Counted from the stretch's first letter, positions 8,415 to 17,169 are shown. The stretch is DNA of 64,000 nucleotides from Effusibacillus consociatus (GCF_042652925.1 NZ_JBHSHC010000022.1:1-64000); one strand, 5' to 3'. A program made the numbers and translations. Notes: generated from the sequence alone by a model not told the origin.

Positions 8415-8468
8415 TTTACCACTCCATCTCAAGGTGATATACTAAAATAAAATAGAAACAATATTTCT
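8415..8468 (+). promoter_or_regulatory. Malic enzyme promoter with palindromic operator
   Basis: TTTACC (8415-8420), 17 bases, TATACT (8438-8443), then AGAAAC-AAT-ATTTCT at 8454-8468, overlapping the likely start site. It is the third copy of the motif seen before tpx and pucG, with one mismatch at the innermost pair. Confidence 0.65.
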
Positions 8469-8519
8469 TATTGAGTAACAACGGTGATAACCCTACTATT
8501 CCTAAGGATGGTGTTTTGC

Positions 8520-9695
8520 ATGGCATTACGGGAAGACGCATTAGAGTTGCATCGACTGAATCATGGGAAGCTTAGTGTAGTATCGAAAGTGTCAGTAAAA
8601 AATACGCGCGAATTGAGTCTCGCGTACTCACCCGGAGTTGCCGAACCGTGCAAGGAGATTCATAAACAGAAAGATCTGGTATACGAGTACACCAGCAAAG
8701 GAAATCTTGTAGCGGTAATTAGTGATGGTACCGCAGTCTTGGGGTTGGGCAACATTGGTCCGGAGGCAGCATTACCGGTTATGGAAGGAAAAGCCATTCT
8801 GTTTAAACAATTTGCCGGAGTTGATGCAGTCCCAATTTGTCTGAACACAACCGATGCGGACCGGATTGTCGAGACCGTCAAACTTTTGGAGCCGACTTTT
8901 GGGGGTGTCAATCTTGAGGATATTGCTGCACCTGCTTGTTTCATCATTGAAGAACGTTTGAAACAAGAAATGAACATCCCGGTCTTTCATGACGATCAAC
9001 ATGGAACAGCCATTGTGACACTAGCCGGTTTGATGAACGCTTTGAAACTGGTTGGCAAATCAATAAGTGATATTCGAGTAGTAGTCAACGGTGCCGGGGC
9101 TGCCGGAATCGCTATTGTGAAACTTTTGTTGTCTATGGGTGTTCGTCATGTAATTATGTGCGATACAAAAGGAGCGATTTATGACGGCCGTCCGGAAGGC
9201 ATGAATCCGATAAAGGAACAGATCGCAAAAAATACGAACCAAGAGAAAATTGCAGGCCCTTTGGAAAAAGTGATCGTTGGTGCTGATGTATTTATCGGGG
9301 TATCTGCTGCCGGAGAACTCACAAAAGACATGATTCGAACAATGAACCCCGATGCCATCATTTTCGCCATGGCTAACCCGGATCCGGAGATCTTGCCGGA
9401 AGACGCGTTGGAAGCGGGAGCCAAGGTGGTTGGTACAGGACGATCGGACTATCCCAATCAAGTCAACAATGTGTTGGCATTCCCCGGTATTTTCCGTGGT
9501 GCTTTAGATGTGCGGGCGACCACGATTAATGAAGAAATGAAAATTGCGGCGGCCTATGCAATCGCAAATTTGATCAGTGAGAACGAATTGCACAGTGAAT
9601 ATGTGATTCCTCATCCGTTTGACCTTCGTGTAGCTCCAGCCGTTGCGGATGCTGTTGCCCGAGCCGCAAGAAATTCCGGAGTTGCTTGCAAATAG
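8520..9695 (+). CDS. NAD(P)-dependent malic enzyme
   Basis: 391 residues, the size of bacterial short-form malic enzymes. It decarboxylates malate to pyruvate. It has YSPGVAEPCKEI near the N-terminus, GLGNIGPEAALPVMEGK, the metal-binding FHDDQHGTA segment and a Rossmann loop GAGAAGIAI. The frame is open from 8484, but MALREDALELHR at 8520 is the usual N-terminus. In a ureide cluster it could feed malate made from glyoxylate into pyruvate; the shared operator supports that link. Cofactor preference is not evident. Confidence 0.93.
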   Translation: MALREDALELHRLNHGKLSVVSKVSVKNTRELSLAYSPGVAEPCKEIHKQKDLVYEYTSKGNLVAVISDGTAVLGLGNIGPEAALPVMEGKAILFKQFAGVDAVPICLNTTDADRIVETVKLLEPTFGGVNLEDIAAPACFIIEERLKQEMNIPVFHDDQHGTAIVTLAGLMNALKLVGKSISDIRVVVNGAGAAGIAIVKLLLSMGVRHVIMCDTKGAIYDGRPEGMNPIKEQIAKNTNQEKIAGPLEKVIVGADVFIGVSAAGELTKDMIRTMNPDAIIFAMANPDPEILPEDALEAGAKVVGTGRSDYPNQVNNVLAFPGIFRGALDVRATTINEEMKIAAAYAIANLISENELHSEYVIPHPFDLRVAPAVADAVARAARNSGVACK

Positions 9696-9722
9696 TCAAA
9701 ATATATGTCAGGTGGTGTTGAC

Positions 9723-9839
9723 ATGAACTTTTCATACTATTATGATAAAAAATCCGGAGAATGGATCGTCACGTTTGACGAAAAGGTCATTAAAACTTTT
9801 AAGACCGAAAATGAATGCATTTGTTATAATCGGCAATAG
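9723..9839 (+). CDS. Small hypothetical protein (38 aa)
   Basis: ATG preceded by GGTGGTG, encoding a polar 38-residue peptide beginning MNFSYYYDKKSGEW and ending in NECICYNRQ. No family recognised. It lies between malic enzyme and iclR, stops two bases before an IclR-type palindrome, and has a plausible ribosome-binding site, so it may be real. It could also be a leader peptide for the regulator gene. Confidence 0.5.
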   Translation: MNFSYYYDKKSGEWIVTFDEKVIKTFKTENECICYNRQ

Positions 9840-9840
9840 T

Positions 9841-9859
9841 ATCAAAAAATGTTTTTGAT
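9841..9859 (+). promoter_or_regulatory. Perfect palindrome before iclR (likely autoregulatory site)
   Basis: ATCAAAAA-ATG-TTTTTGAT, perfect 8-bp arms with a three-base spacer, 14 bases before the iclR start. It has the same half-site/3-nt spacer layout as the AGAAAC-AAT-GTTTCT motif but different arms. Autorepression is inferred from position. Confidence 0.5.
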
Positions 9860-9873
9860 TAGGGGATATTGCC

Positions 9874-10611
9874 ATGGTTCAAACTATAGATCGGGCAATG
9901 GATATTATTAAGGTTTTGGTCTCCGACGACAATAAAGATGATTGGTCCATATCGGAGTTATCCGAAAAAACATCTCTGCCGCGAAGTACTCTTCATCGGT
10001 TGCTCTCTTCGATGATGAAACATGGCCTCGTCGGACAGGCAGCCGAAACTAAACATTACAAAGCCGGTTATACCTGGATAGAGTTTGGGTTGCAGCTATT
10101 GGATAAAATTGATTTCCGGACTGTAGCAAGACCGGTGATGGAACGCTTGGCAGTAGAAGTCGAAGAAAGTATTTATTTGAATATTTCGGATGGGACCGAT
10201 GGAATTGTCATTGAGAAAATCGACAGTCCTTTAAAAGTCCGCATTGCGGAGAACTTAGGAATTCGAATCCCTCTCCATATCGGGGCACCGAATAAAGTGA
10301 TTCTTGCTCACATGAAAGATAATGAGATCAACTATATGATAAGTGAACTTCAGGTTTCAGCCAAAGAAACCCAGGAGTTTCTGGAACGGTTGTCGGAGAT
10401 CAAAAGACAAGGATATGCGGTAAGTTACGGTGAGAAAACAGAAGGTACCGCTTCCGTTGCGGCACCTATCATCGGATATAAAAAGAAGGTGATAGCAGCA
10501 TTGAGCATCAACGTGCCGATATTCCGTTTCACTGAGAATCGTTTGCCAATCCTCATTGAGAAAGTAATAGAGGCTGCAGAGGAAATATCGATCAAAATAG
10601 GAAAAAGATAA
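9874..10611 (+). CDS. IclR-family transcriptional regulator
   Basis: 245 residues. The N-terminal winged helix-turn-helix (about residues 1-60) contains WSISELSEKTSLPRSTLHRLL, and is followed by an IclR effector-binding domain with the LHIGAPNKVILAHM and GYAVSYGEKTEGTASVAAPI segments. Such regulators bind small metabolites (glyoxylate and allantoin for AllR). Placement at the end of the ureide cluster, and KdgR/AllR-like palindromes at tpx, pucG, the malic enzyme gene and its own start, make it the probable local repressor. The ligand is not determined. Confidence 0.93.
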   Translation: MVQTIDRAMDIIKVLVSDDNKDDWSISELSEKTSLPRSTLHRLLSSMMKHGLVGQAAETKHYKAGYTWIEFGLQLLDKIDFRTVARPVMERLAVEVEESIYLNISDGTDGIVIEKIDSPLKVRIAENLGIRIPLHIGAPNKVILAHMKDNEINYMISELQVSAKETQEFLERLSEIKRQGYAVSYGEKTEGTASVAAPIIGYKKKVIAALSINVPIFRFTENRLPILIEKVIEAAEEISIKIGKR

Positions 10612-10624
10612 TCATATGAATAAT

Positions 10625-10668
10625 CATCGATGTATACAGCAGACGGCTGTTGCATCGATGTTTTTTTC
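10625..10668 (+). terminator. Intrinsic terminator after iclR
   Basis: Outer arms CATCGATG (10625-10632 and 10653-10660) and inner arms ACAGC/GCTGT form a long hairpin, followed by seven T. Very likely a terminator. Confidence 0.88.
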
Positions 10669-10860
10669 GCGTTGAAAAAGCATGAATCTTTTTACTTCTG
10701 ACGGTCATTAACTCTTCTATGTTTTCGAACAATGTATACGGAGATGCAAAGTCTTTTGTCTACCGACCATTCGTTACCGGCTTGATTTGGGGGAATTAAA
10801 AATCAGGAAACCAATTTGTGGGGAGAGATCAAGCATGTTGAAAAGAGGTTCGAAGGATAG

Positions 10861-10910
10861 GTGCAAATAATTTTGGCTAAAAGTGCAAAAATATTCACCG
10901 AATGCAACTG
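10861..10910. promoter_or_regulatory. Cluster of TGCAA repeats downstream of rocR (possible activator sites)
   Basis: GTGCAAATAATTTTGGC, AGTGCAAAAATATT and GAATGCAACTG repeat the TGCAA core found in the putative activator region at 12412-12461. It lies just past the 3' end of rocR in a 320-base gap. In Bacillus subtilis RocR can act from a distant downstream region, so a second binding site is possible. This is inference from repeated words only. Confidence 0.35.
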
Positions 10911-10931
10911 TTTTTTGAACTAAAAGGAGTC

Positions 10932-12365
10932 TTACCGTTGCGGTTTGATTTTCAGCTTGCGTAAACGGTACTGCAGGCTTTGACGGCTAATCCCCAATTG
11001 CTTGGCAGCAAGGGTGATATTGCCGTTGTTTTTGTCCAACACACTTTGAATATAGGTGCGTTCGTAATCCGATAGCTGCGATTTCATGTTTTTGGAAGTT
11101 TCTGCAGAATTGTCTGCGACAGCCACCGGTTTTTCAACCGACCCGAATGGGGGAATAATCGTTTCTTCCTGCAGCTGCAGCTTTCGCCTCATATGAAAAG
11201 GCAGGTGCACAAAACCGATTTCCGTTTCCTCCCCGATCATGTTCATGGCACCCTCAATGATGTGCTCGAATTCCCTGACGTTACCCGGCCAATTGTAATT
11301 GTGGAAATGATGCATAACCTCTTCGCTGACCGATTCTACATCCATGTTGAACAACCGGTTGTATTTCTGGATGAAATGATGGGCCAATAAAGAAAGGTCA
11401 TTTTTTCTTTCCCGCAGGGGAGGAATAAATAATGTTACGACGCTCAGACGGTAATACAAGTCTTTGCGTAAACGATCATTCGCGATTGCGTCAATCGGGT
11501 CTTCATTGATAGTCGCAATAATGCGAACGTCAACTGCTTTGTCCTTCGTGTCCCCGATCCGGCGGATCGTTTTTTCCTGAAGAACACGCAGCAGTTTGGC
11601 CTGAAGTGTTGGGCTCAGCGAATTGATTTCGTCCAGCAGCAAAGTGCCGCCTTCGGCCAATTCAAACAGACCGGGTCGATCGATCGAACCAGTGAAAGCC
11701 CCGCGTGTCGTGCCAAACAGCAAGCTTTCAATCAGAGTATCGGGAAGAGCCGCGCAATTTTGGCTGATAAAGGGCCCTGAGGCCCGCGCACTTTCATTAT
11801 GAATGCTTTGGGCAAAAAGTTCTTTACCCGTTCCGGTTTCTCCCACAATGAGCACGGAAGATGAGGTTCGGGCCGCCCGTTTTGCGTTGCTGATCACGTC
11901 CTGAAACGCCAAACTGTTCCCGATGATGCTGTCGAATGTAAATCGGGTGTCTCCTTTTTTCAGAATGTTTTCCCGAATCATCCGTTCCATTTTGGTTACG
12001 TCTTTTGCGATTTCTATTGCGCCTATGATTTTGTTTTCATAGAGAATCGGGAATGTGTTGTTGACGGTTGTGATTTCATTTCCTTTATTGTTAAAGTAGG
12101 TTTGTTTCACGTTATTGGCGGATTTTCCTTTGTGCAGAGCCAGCAGCAGCGTGCTGTCCCCATCCTTCGGGAACTTGAAAACATCCAGTAAATTTTTGTT
12201 CAGCACATCTTCTTTTGGCATCGATTCGATCTCCGACATTTTGCGGTTGTAGATGATCGTCGTTTCGTTTTCATCCACTACATGGACACCTTCGTCAAGT
12301 TCATCCAGCAGATGTTCGTAGATCCTTATCAACTTCAACAGATTCTGCTCTTTCCCCGAAATCAT
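10932..12365 (-). CDS. rocR: Sigma-54-dependent activator, RocR type
   Basis: 477 residues. A PAS-like sensory region (about 20-125) is followed by an AAA+ domain with Walker A GETGTGKE (175-182), the sigma-54 contact loop GAFTGS (222-227) and Walker B GGTLLLDEIN. A Fis-type helix-turn-helix closes it (GNITLAAKQLGISRQSLQYRL). The frame is open far upstream, but the ATG at 12365 follows AAGGTGGGGGAG. It is divergent from rocD, whose promoter has the sigma-54 -24/-12 form. It should activate arginine catabolism in response to ornithine or citrulline, as RocR does. The effector is known for the family and not visible here. Confidence 0.92.
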   Translation of the reverse strand: MISGKEQNLLKLIRIYEHLLDELDEGVHVVDENETTIIYNRKMSEIESMPKEDVLNKNLLDVFKFPKDGDSTLLLALHKGKSANNVKQTYFNNKGNEITTVNNTFPILYENKIIGAIEIAKDVTKMERMIRENILKKGDTRFTFDSIIGNSLAFQDVISNAKRAARTSSSVLIVGETGTGKELFAQSIHNESARASGPFISQNCAALPDTLIESLLFGTTRGAFTGSIDRPGLFELAEGGTLLLDEINSLSPTLQAKLLRVLQEKTIRRIGDTKDKAVDVRIIATINEDPIDAIANDRLRKDLYYRLSVVTLFIPPLRERKNDLSLLAHHFIQKYNRLFNMDVESVSEEVMHHFHNYNWPGNVREFEHIIEGAMNMIGEETEIGFVHLPFHMRRKLQLQEETIIPPFGSVEKPVAVADNSAETSKNMKSQLSDYERTYIQSVLDKNNGNITLAAKQLGISRQSLQYRLRKLKIKPQR

Positions 12366-12411
12366 TGGCTCCCCCACCTTCCGTTTAAATAGTAAACGAT
12401 GCTGCAATTCG

Positions 12412-12461
12412 ATGCAAATATTTTTTGCATATAGATGCAAAACAACATTGCGAATGCAAAA
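12412..12461 (+). promoter_or_regulatory. Putative RocR upstream activating sequence
   Basis: ATGCAAA-TATTT-TTTGCAT style inverted repeat at 12412-12430, followed by ATGCAAAA (12435-12442) and ATGCAAAA (12454-12461). These lie 65-110 bases before the -24/-12 element, the usual distance for an enhancer-binding activator. Confidence 0.6.
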
Positions 12462-12522
12462 AAATTTTTCACTTCGGCTGGAAGAAAGCAGCTGCCTCTT
12501 CTTTATCGAGCAAAAAACGGAG

Positions 12523-12539
12523 TTGGCATCATTTTTGCT
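12523..12539 (+). promoter_or_regulatory. Sigma-54 promoter of the roc operon
   Basis: TTGGCATCATTTTTGCT fits the -24/-12 consensus TGGCAC-N5-TTGCW, with GG at 12525-12526 and GC at 12537-12538 separated by exactly ten bases. Transcription should begin near 12550, 37 bases before the rocD start. Confidence 0.85.
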
Positions 12540-12586
12540 TATTAAAAAATTGTCGAAACAGACAAACAGCATTTAGGAGGTACTCT

Positions 12587-13816
12587 ATGGTTCCTGTTAC
12601 GGAAATGCAAGCGATGGATTCTTCCGAGTTGATCAAGCGGGAAGAAAAATATGGGGCAAAGAACTATCACCCGCTTCCGATTGTGATCTCGAAAGCGGAG
12701 CGGGTCTGGGTGGAAGATCCTGAAGGCAACAAATACATGGATATGCTGAGCGCGTATTCCGCAGTCAACCAGGGGCACAGACATCCGAAGATCATCCAGG
12801 CTTTGAAAGATCAGGCGGATAAAGTGACTTTGACCTCCCGCGCATTTTTCAACGATCAGTTGGGAGCGTTCTATGAAAAGCTGTCCAAGATGACCGGAAA
12901 AGAAATGATTTTGCCGATGAACACCGGGGCAGAAGCTGTGGAAACAGCCATCAAGGCAGCCAGACGCTGGGCTTATGATGTCAAAAAGGTTCCTGCGGAT
13001 CAAGCGGAAATTATCGTGTGTGACGGGAATTTCCATGGCCGAACCATTACCGTAACGTCCTTCTCTTCAACAGAGGAGTACCGCCGCGGATTCGGACCGT
13101 TCACACCGGGCTTCAAAATTGTTCCTTACGGTGACCTTGATGCATTGAAGCAGGCCATTACCCCGAACACGGCCGCATTTTTGGTCGAACCGATTCAGGG
13201 GGAAGCCGGGATCGTGATTCCGCGTGAAGGGTTCTTGCGGGAAGCGAAAAAGCTTTGTGAAGAAAACAATGTTCTGTTTTTGGTGGACGAGATTCAAACA
13301 GGGTTTGGCCGAACCGGAAAATTGTTCGCCTGCGATTGGGAAAATGTTGTGCCGGACATGTACATCATGGGCAAGGCGCTTGGCGGCGGGGTGTTCCCGA
13401 TTTCCGCTGTGGCAGCCAATAAACAAATTCTTGGGGTCTTCGAACCCGGTTCCCACGGTTCCACGTTTGGCGGAAACCCGCTGGGCTGTGCAGTGGCGGT
13501 TGCAGCGCTCGACGTGCTTGAGGAAGAAAATCTGGTCAACCGTTCGCTTGAATTGGGACAATATTTCATCGATAAATTACGGACCATTGACAATCCGGAG
13601 ATCCGGGAAATTCGCGGTCGGGGCTTGTTTATCGGAATCGAATTGACTACAAAAGCCCGTCCTTATTGCGAGCAGTTGAAGCAGCTGGGACTTTTGTGCA
13701 AGGAGACTCACGAAACGACAATTCGTTTTGCTCCGCCGCTGGTGATTGACAAAGAGGAACTCGACTGGGCATTTGAACGGATTCAGAAGGTGCTGGGGGA
13801 TTCAGATGAAGGTTGA
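12587..13816 (+). CDS. rocD: Ornithine aminotransferase
   Basis: 409-residue class III PLP aminotransferase that converts ornithine and 2-oxoglutarate to glutamate semialdehyde and glutamate. It has NTGAEAVETAIKAAR (about 112-126), D234 in VDEIQTGFGRTG, and PLP lysine K263 in MGKALGGGVFP. The open frame extends upstream, but the ATG at 12587 has AGGAGG eight bases before it and starts after the sigma-54 promoter. First gene of the roc operon; the next gene overlaps its end by 11 bases. Confidence 0.96.
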   Translation: MVPVTEMQAMDSSELIKREEKYGAKNYHPLPIVISKAERVWVEDPEGNKYMDMLSAYSAVNQGHRHPKIIQALKDQADKVTLTSRAFFNDQLGAFYEKLSKMTGKEMILPMNTGAEAVETAIKAARRWAYDVKKVPADQAEIIVCDGNFHGRTITVTSFSSTEEYRRGFGPFTPGFKIVPYGDLDALKQAITPNTAAFLVEPIQGEAGIVIPREGFLREAKKLCEENNVLFLVDEIQTGFGRTGKLFACDWENVVPDMYIMGKALGGGVFPISAVAANKQILGVFEPGSHGSTFGGNPLGCAVAVAALDVLEEENLVNRSLELGQYFIDKLRTIDNPEIREIRGRGLFIGIELTTKARPYCEQLKQLGLLCKETHETTIRFAPPLVIDKEELDWAFERIQKVLGDSDEG

Positions 13817-14060
13817 ATTTGAATTGATCAGTCCGTGTCACGGTGTGGTCGACAAAGTCTTGGTCGAAGAGTCTGCCTATCTGTACGAACAGGAGACGCT
13901 GTGCATCATCAAAACGGAAACCGGTACGGTGGAAATGTCGGTGAATTTCGGCGGGTACATCACCGCGCTGAATGTAACCGAGGGATTGGTCGTGACTCCC
14001 GGCGCAGTACTCGCCCATGTCCGCCAAGAAGTTGCAAAAGTCTCCGCAGGCAGTGATTAA
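13806..14060 (+). CDS. Lipoyl/biotinyl-domain-like protein without the attachment lysine
   Basis: 84 residues with the half-barrel pattern of biotinyl/lipoyl domains: SPCHGVVDKVLVEESAYLYEQETLCII, then GGYITALNVTEGLVVTPGAVLAHV. The position that carries biotin or lipoate (K in MKM or ETDKA) lies in the KTETGTVEM turn and appears to be T or G, so it is unlikely to be modified in the usual way. It overlaps rocD and precedes rocG, so it is made with the arginine enzymes. It may be a structural or regulatory relic of a carrier domain. Function unknown. Confidence 0.75.
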   Translation: MKVEFELISPCHGVVDKVLVEESAYLYEQETLCIIKTETGTVEMSVNFGGYITALNVTEGLVVTPGAVLAHVRQEVAKVSAGSD

Positions 14061-14103
14061 TCGCTCTCATTGAGAGAATCACAAAAAACCAGAGGTGCTC
14101 ATG

Positions 14104-15366
14104 ATGAGTGTAATGACTTCAGTGAACGAAGAATTGAATGTGCTGCAATCCACACAAACCGTGATTCAAGAAGCTCTCCGGAATTTGGGGTACTCAAACG
14201 AATTTTATGAATTGCTGAAAGAACCTATGAGAATGTTAACCGTTCGCATTCCGGTGCGCATGGATGACGGGAGTGTGAAAGTGTTTACCGGGTACCGGGC
14301 CCAGCACAATGACGCTGCCGGACCCACCAAAGGCGGGGTGCGTTTTCATCCGGAAGTTTCGGAAGAAGAAGTCAAGGCATTGTCCATCTGGATGAGTTTG
14401 AAATGCGGGATCGTGAATCTTCCGTATGGCGGCGGAAAAGGCGGTATTATCTGTGATCCCCGCGAAATGTCATTTGGCGAACTGGAACGTTTAAGCCGGG
14501 GATACGTTCGGGCGATCAGCCAATTGGTCGGGCCAACAAAAGATATTCCGGCGCCCGACGTATTCACCAACTCGCAAATTATGGCCTGGATGATGGACGA
14601 GTACAGCCGGATTCGTGAGTTCGATTCACCAGGCTTCATCACGGGCAAGCCTTTGGTGCTTGGCGGGTCGCACGGTCGTGAAAGCGCAACGGCAAAGGGT
14701 GTCACCATTTGTATTGAGGAAGCGGCGAAGCGCAAACGGATTGAGATAAAGGGTGCTAAAGTCGTGATCCAGGGTTTTGGGAATGCCGGCAGCTACCTGG
14801 CGAAATTCATGCACGACGCAGGTGCAAAAGTAGTTGGCATCTCCGATGCGTACGGTGCTTTATATGACCCTAACGGTCTTGACATCGACTATTTGCTCGA
14901 TCGCAGGGATTCCTTCGGAACCGTAACCAAACTTTTTACAAACACCATTACCAATCAGGAACTGCTGGAATTGCCTTGTGACATTCTTGTGCCGGCGGCA
15001 ATCGAGAATCAGATCACAGCGGCGAACGCTCACCGAATCAACGCAAAAATTGTGGTGGAAGCGGCGAATGGGCCGACAACGCTCGAAGGAACCCGCATCC
15101 TCACGGAGAGAGGAATCCTGCTGGTGCCGGATGTGCTTGCGAGTTCCGGCGGGGTAACGGTGTCCTATTTCGAGTGGGTGCAAAACAATCAGGGCTATTA
15201 TTGGACAGAAGAAGAAGTAGAAACCAAATTGTGCGGTGTGCTGGTCAACGCTTTCGAGAACGTCTACAACATGGCACAGACGAAAGAAGTCAATATGCGC
15301 TTAGCCGCATACATGGTGGGCATTCGAAAGCTGGCTGAAGCAGTGCATTTGCGCGGTTGGGTCTAA
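14104..15366 (+). CDS. rocG: Glutamate dehydrogenase
   Basis: About 420 residues, catabolic hexameric Glu dehydrogenase: KGGVRFHPEVSEEEVKALS, then the catalytic lysine region PYGGGKGGI, a GPTKDIPAPDV loop and the Rossmann motif QGFGNAGSYLA. It oxidises glutamate to 2-oxoglutarate and ammonia, the last step of arginine use. The frame opens at 14095 with GTG; ATG at 14101 and 14104 are both possible, and 14104 gives the better distance from AGAGGTG. Part of the roc operon. Confidence 0.95.
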   Translation: MSVMTSVNEELNVLQSTQTVIQEALRNLGYSNEFYELLKEPMRMLTVRIPVRMDDGSVKVFTGYRAQHNDAAGPTKGGVRFHPEVSEEEVKALSIWMSLKCGIVNLPYGGGKGGIICDPREMSFGELERLSRGYVRAISQLVGPTKDIPAPDVFTNSQIMAWMMDEYSRIREFDSPGFITGKPLVLGGSHGRESATAKGVTICIEEAAKRKRIEIKGAKVVIQGFGNAGSYLAKFMHDAGAKVVGISDAYGALYDPNGLDIDYLLDRRDSFGTVTKLFTNTITNQELLELPCDILVPAAIENQITAANAHRINAKIVVEAANGPTTLEGTRILTERGILLVPDVLASSGGVTVSYFEWVQNNQGYYWTEEEVETKLCGVLVNAFENVYNMAQTKEVNMRLAAYMVGIRKLAEAVHLRGWV

Positions 15367-15385
15367 ACAGAAAGGCGGATATGAA

Positions 15386-16285
15386 ATGAAGAAACCGATC
15401 TCGATTATTGGAGTGCCGATGGATCTTGGACAAGGCAGGCGGGGAGTCGATATGGGGGCGTCTGCCATCCGCTATGCGAGCCTTCAGGAACGGATCGCAA
15501 GACTTGGATATGATGTGAGGGATCTCGGGAACGTCAACGTACCGACCCCCGAATCCCACCGCGTAGAAAACAAAAAACTGAAATACCTGCCTGAAGTGGC
15601 AGACGTTTCAAATCAGGTAGCCCGACTGGTAGAGAACCAAATGAAGGAAGATCGATTCCCGATTATTCTGGGTGGGGACCACTCGATCGCGATCGGAAGT
15701 ATTGCCGGGGCAACCCAAGCGGTGAAGAAGCTGGGCGTTATCTGGTTTGACGCACATGGGGATATGAATACGGAAGAAACGACTCCATCCGGAAATATAC
15801 ACGGGATGCCGCTCGCGGTTTCACTCGGTCTGGGTCATCCGGATCTCACTCATGTTGGGGGATTTGCACCGAAAGTGGAGGCAAAGAATGTTGTGATTGT
15901 GGGTGCCCGCGATTTGGATGCTGAAGAACGCAATTTAATTAAACAAGCGGGTGTATCCGTTTTCACCATGCATGAAATCGACAAAATGGGCATGAGTGCC
16001 GTGATGGAAGAAGCGATTTGCATCGCGTCGGAGGGGACGGATGGAGTCCATCTCAGTCTTGATCTTGACGCATTCGATCCAAGAGAAGCACCGGGCGTGG
16101 GGACGCCGGTACTCGGCGGTGTAACCTACCGGGAAGGCCACCTGGCGATGGAAATGCTCGCAGCCGCCCATGTTCTTACATCCGTTGACATTGTCGAGGT
16201 CAACCCGATTCTGGATGTAGAGAACCGTACGGCACGCGTGGCAGTTGATATGATCTGTTCTTTGCTGGGTCAAACAGTTATCTAG
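15386..16285 (+). CDS. rocF: Arginase
   Basis: 299 residues, ureohydrolase family. It hydrolyses arginine to ornithine and urea with a dinuclear manganese centre. Ligand motifs are GGDHSIAIG, FDAHGDMN and SLDLDAFDP, and NIHGMPLA follows the second as in true arginases rather than agmatinases. ATG is preceded by AAAGGCGG. It is the third enzyme of the roc operon and supplies the substrate for rocD. No urease genes are visible in the window. Confidence 0.96.
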   Translation: MKKPISIIGVPMDLGQGRRGVDMGASAIRYASLQERIARLGYDVRDLGNVNVPTPESHRVENKKLKYLPEVADVSNQVARLVENQMKEDRFPIILGGDHSIAIGSIAGATQAVKKLGVIWFDAHGDMNTEETTPSGNIHGMPLAVSLGLGHPDLTHVGGFAPKVEAKNVVIVGARDLDAEERNLIKQAGVSVFTMHEIDKMGMSAVMEEAICIASEGTDGVHLSLDLDAFDPREAPGVGTPVLGGVTYREGHLAMEMLAAAHVLTSVDIVEVNPILDVENRTARVAVDMICSLLGQTVI

Positions 16286-16326
16286 TTCAGTCACTTAATG
16301 GGCGTAATTTAAGGGGGTCATGAGAA

Positions 16327-17130
16327 ATGAAATCTATAAAAAGTTTATCTGCACTTGGAATTTCCGGTTTGTTGGCTATAGCGTTGGTAACCGGTTGCGG
16401 AACCGGTGAAAAGGCCAATCAAACAGCCGGACAAGCCTCTCCGGAAAAAAAGGTCATTGTCATGGGGACTTCCGCAGACTACCCGCCATATGAGTTTCAT
16501 GATCAATCAAGCGGAAAAGACGAAATTGTCGGATTTGACGTCGACATCGCGAAAAAGATTGCAAGTGAGTTGGGATACGAACTGAAGATTCAGGACATGG
16601 ACTTTAACGGTCTTTTACCGGCCCTTCAAGCGGGACGCGTTGGTTTCGTGATGGCTGGGATGACGCCGACAGACGAGCGCAGACAAAATGTGGACTTTTC
16701 CATTCTGTATTATGATGCGAAAAACACGATCGTAGCGAAGAAAGGCAGCAATCTGACCAAACCGGAGGATCTGAAAGGCAAGAAAGTGGGCGTGCAGCTC
16801 GGTTCCATTCAAGAGGGAGATGCCAAAGAGTTGGCTAAGGAGATTCAAGGCATGGAACTGAAACCGCTGAACAAAATCCCGGAGATCATCCAGGAAATCA
16901 AAGCGGGCCGTATTGATGCCGCAATTATTGAAGACACGGTTGCCAAGGGATACACCGGTGCGAATCCGGATCTTCAATTTCATGTGATTCCTCCGAAAGG
17001 GCCAAACGGTTCTGCAGTTGCGTTCCCAAAGGGATCCAAGAATGCAGAAGAGTTCAACAAAGTACTGAAGAAGCTCAAAGACAGCGGTGAAATGGAACAA
17101 CTCGTAAAAAAATGGTTCGAGCAAAAATAA
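16327..17130 (+). CDS. Amino-acid ABC transporter substrate-binding lipoprotein
   Basis: 267 residues with a lipoprotein signal (lipobox LVTGC, cysteine near residue 24) and an SBP_bac_3 fold: GTSADYPPYEFHD, VGFDVDIAKKIASELG and FVMAGMTPTDERRQNVDFS. The last segment matches the arginine/lysine/ornithine-type receptor pattern. It is encoded within the roc operon, so it probably captures arginine or ornithine for the pathway. The substrate is inferred from context. Confidence 0.93.
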   Translation: MKSIKSLSALGISGLLAIALVTGCGTGEKANQTAGQASPEKKVIVMGTSADYPPYEFHDQSSGKDEIVGFDVDIAKKIASELGYELKIQDMDFNGLLPALQAGRVGFVMAGMTPTDERRQNVDFSILYYDAKNTIVAKKGSNLTKPEDLKGKKVGVQLGSIQEGDAKELAKEIQGMELKPLNKIPEIIQEIKAGRIDAAIIEDTVAKGYTGANPDLQFHVIPPKGPNGSAVAFPKGSKNAEEFNKVLKKLKDSGEMEQLVKKWFEQK

Positions 17131-17169
17131 CTCTTCATTCTGGATTAAATTGAGAGGTGTCTACAGGGC

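Noticed and set aside
12542..13036. Long minus-strand frames opposite rocD, rocG and cobD
   Set aside because: Antisense shadows of well-supported genes, without ribosome-binding sites.
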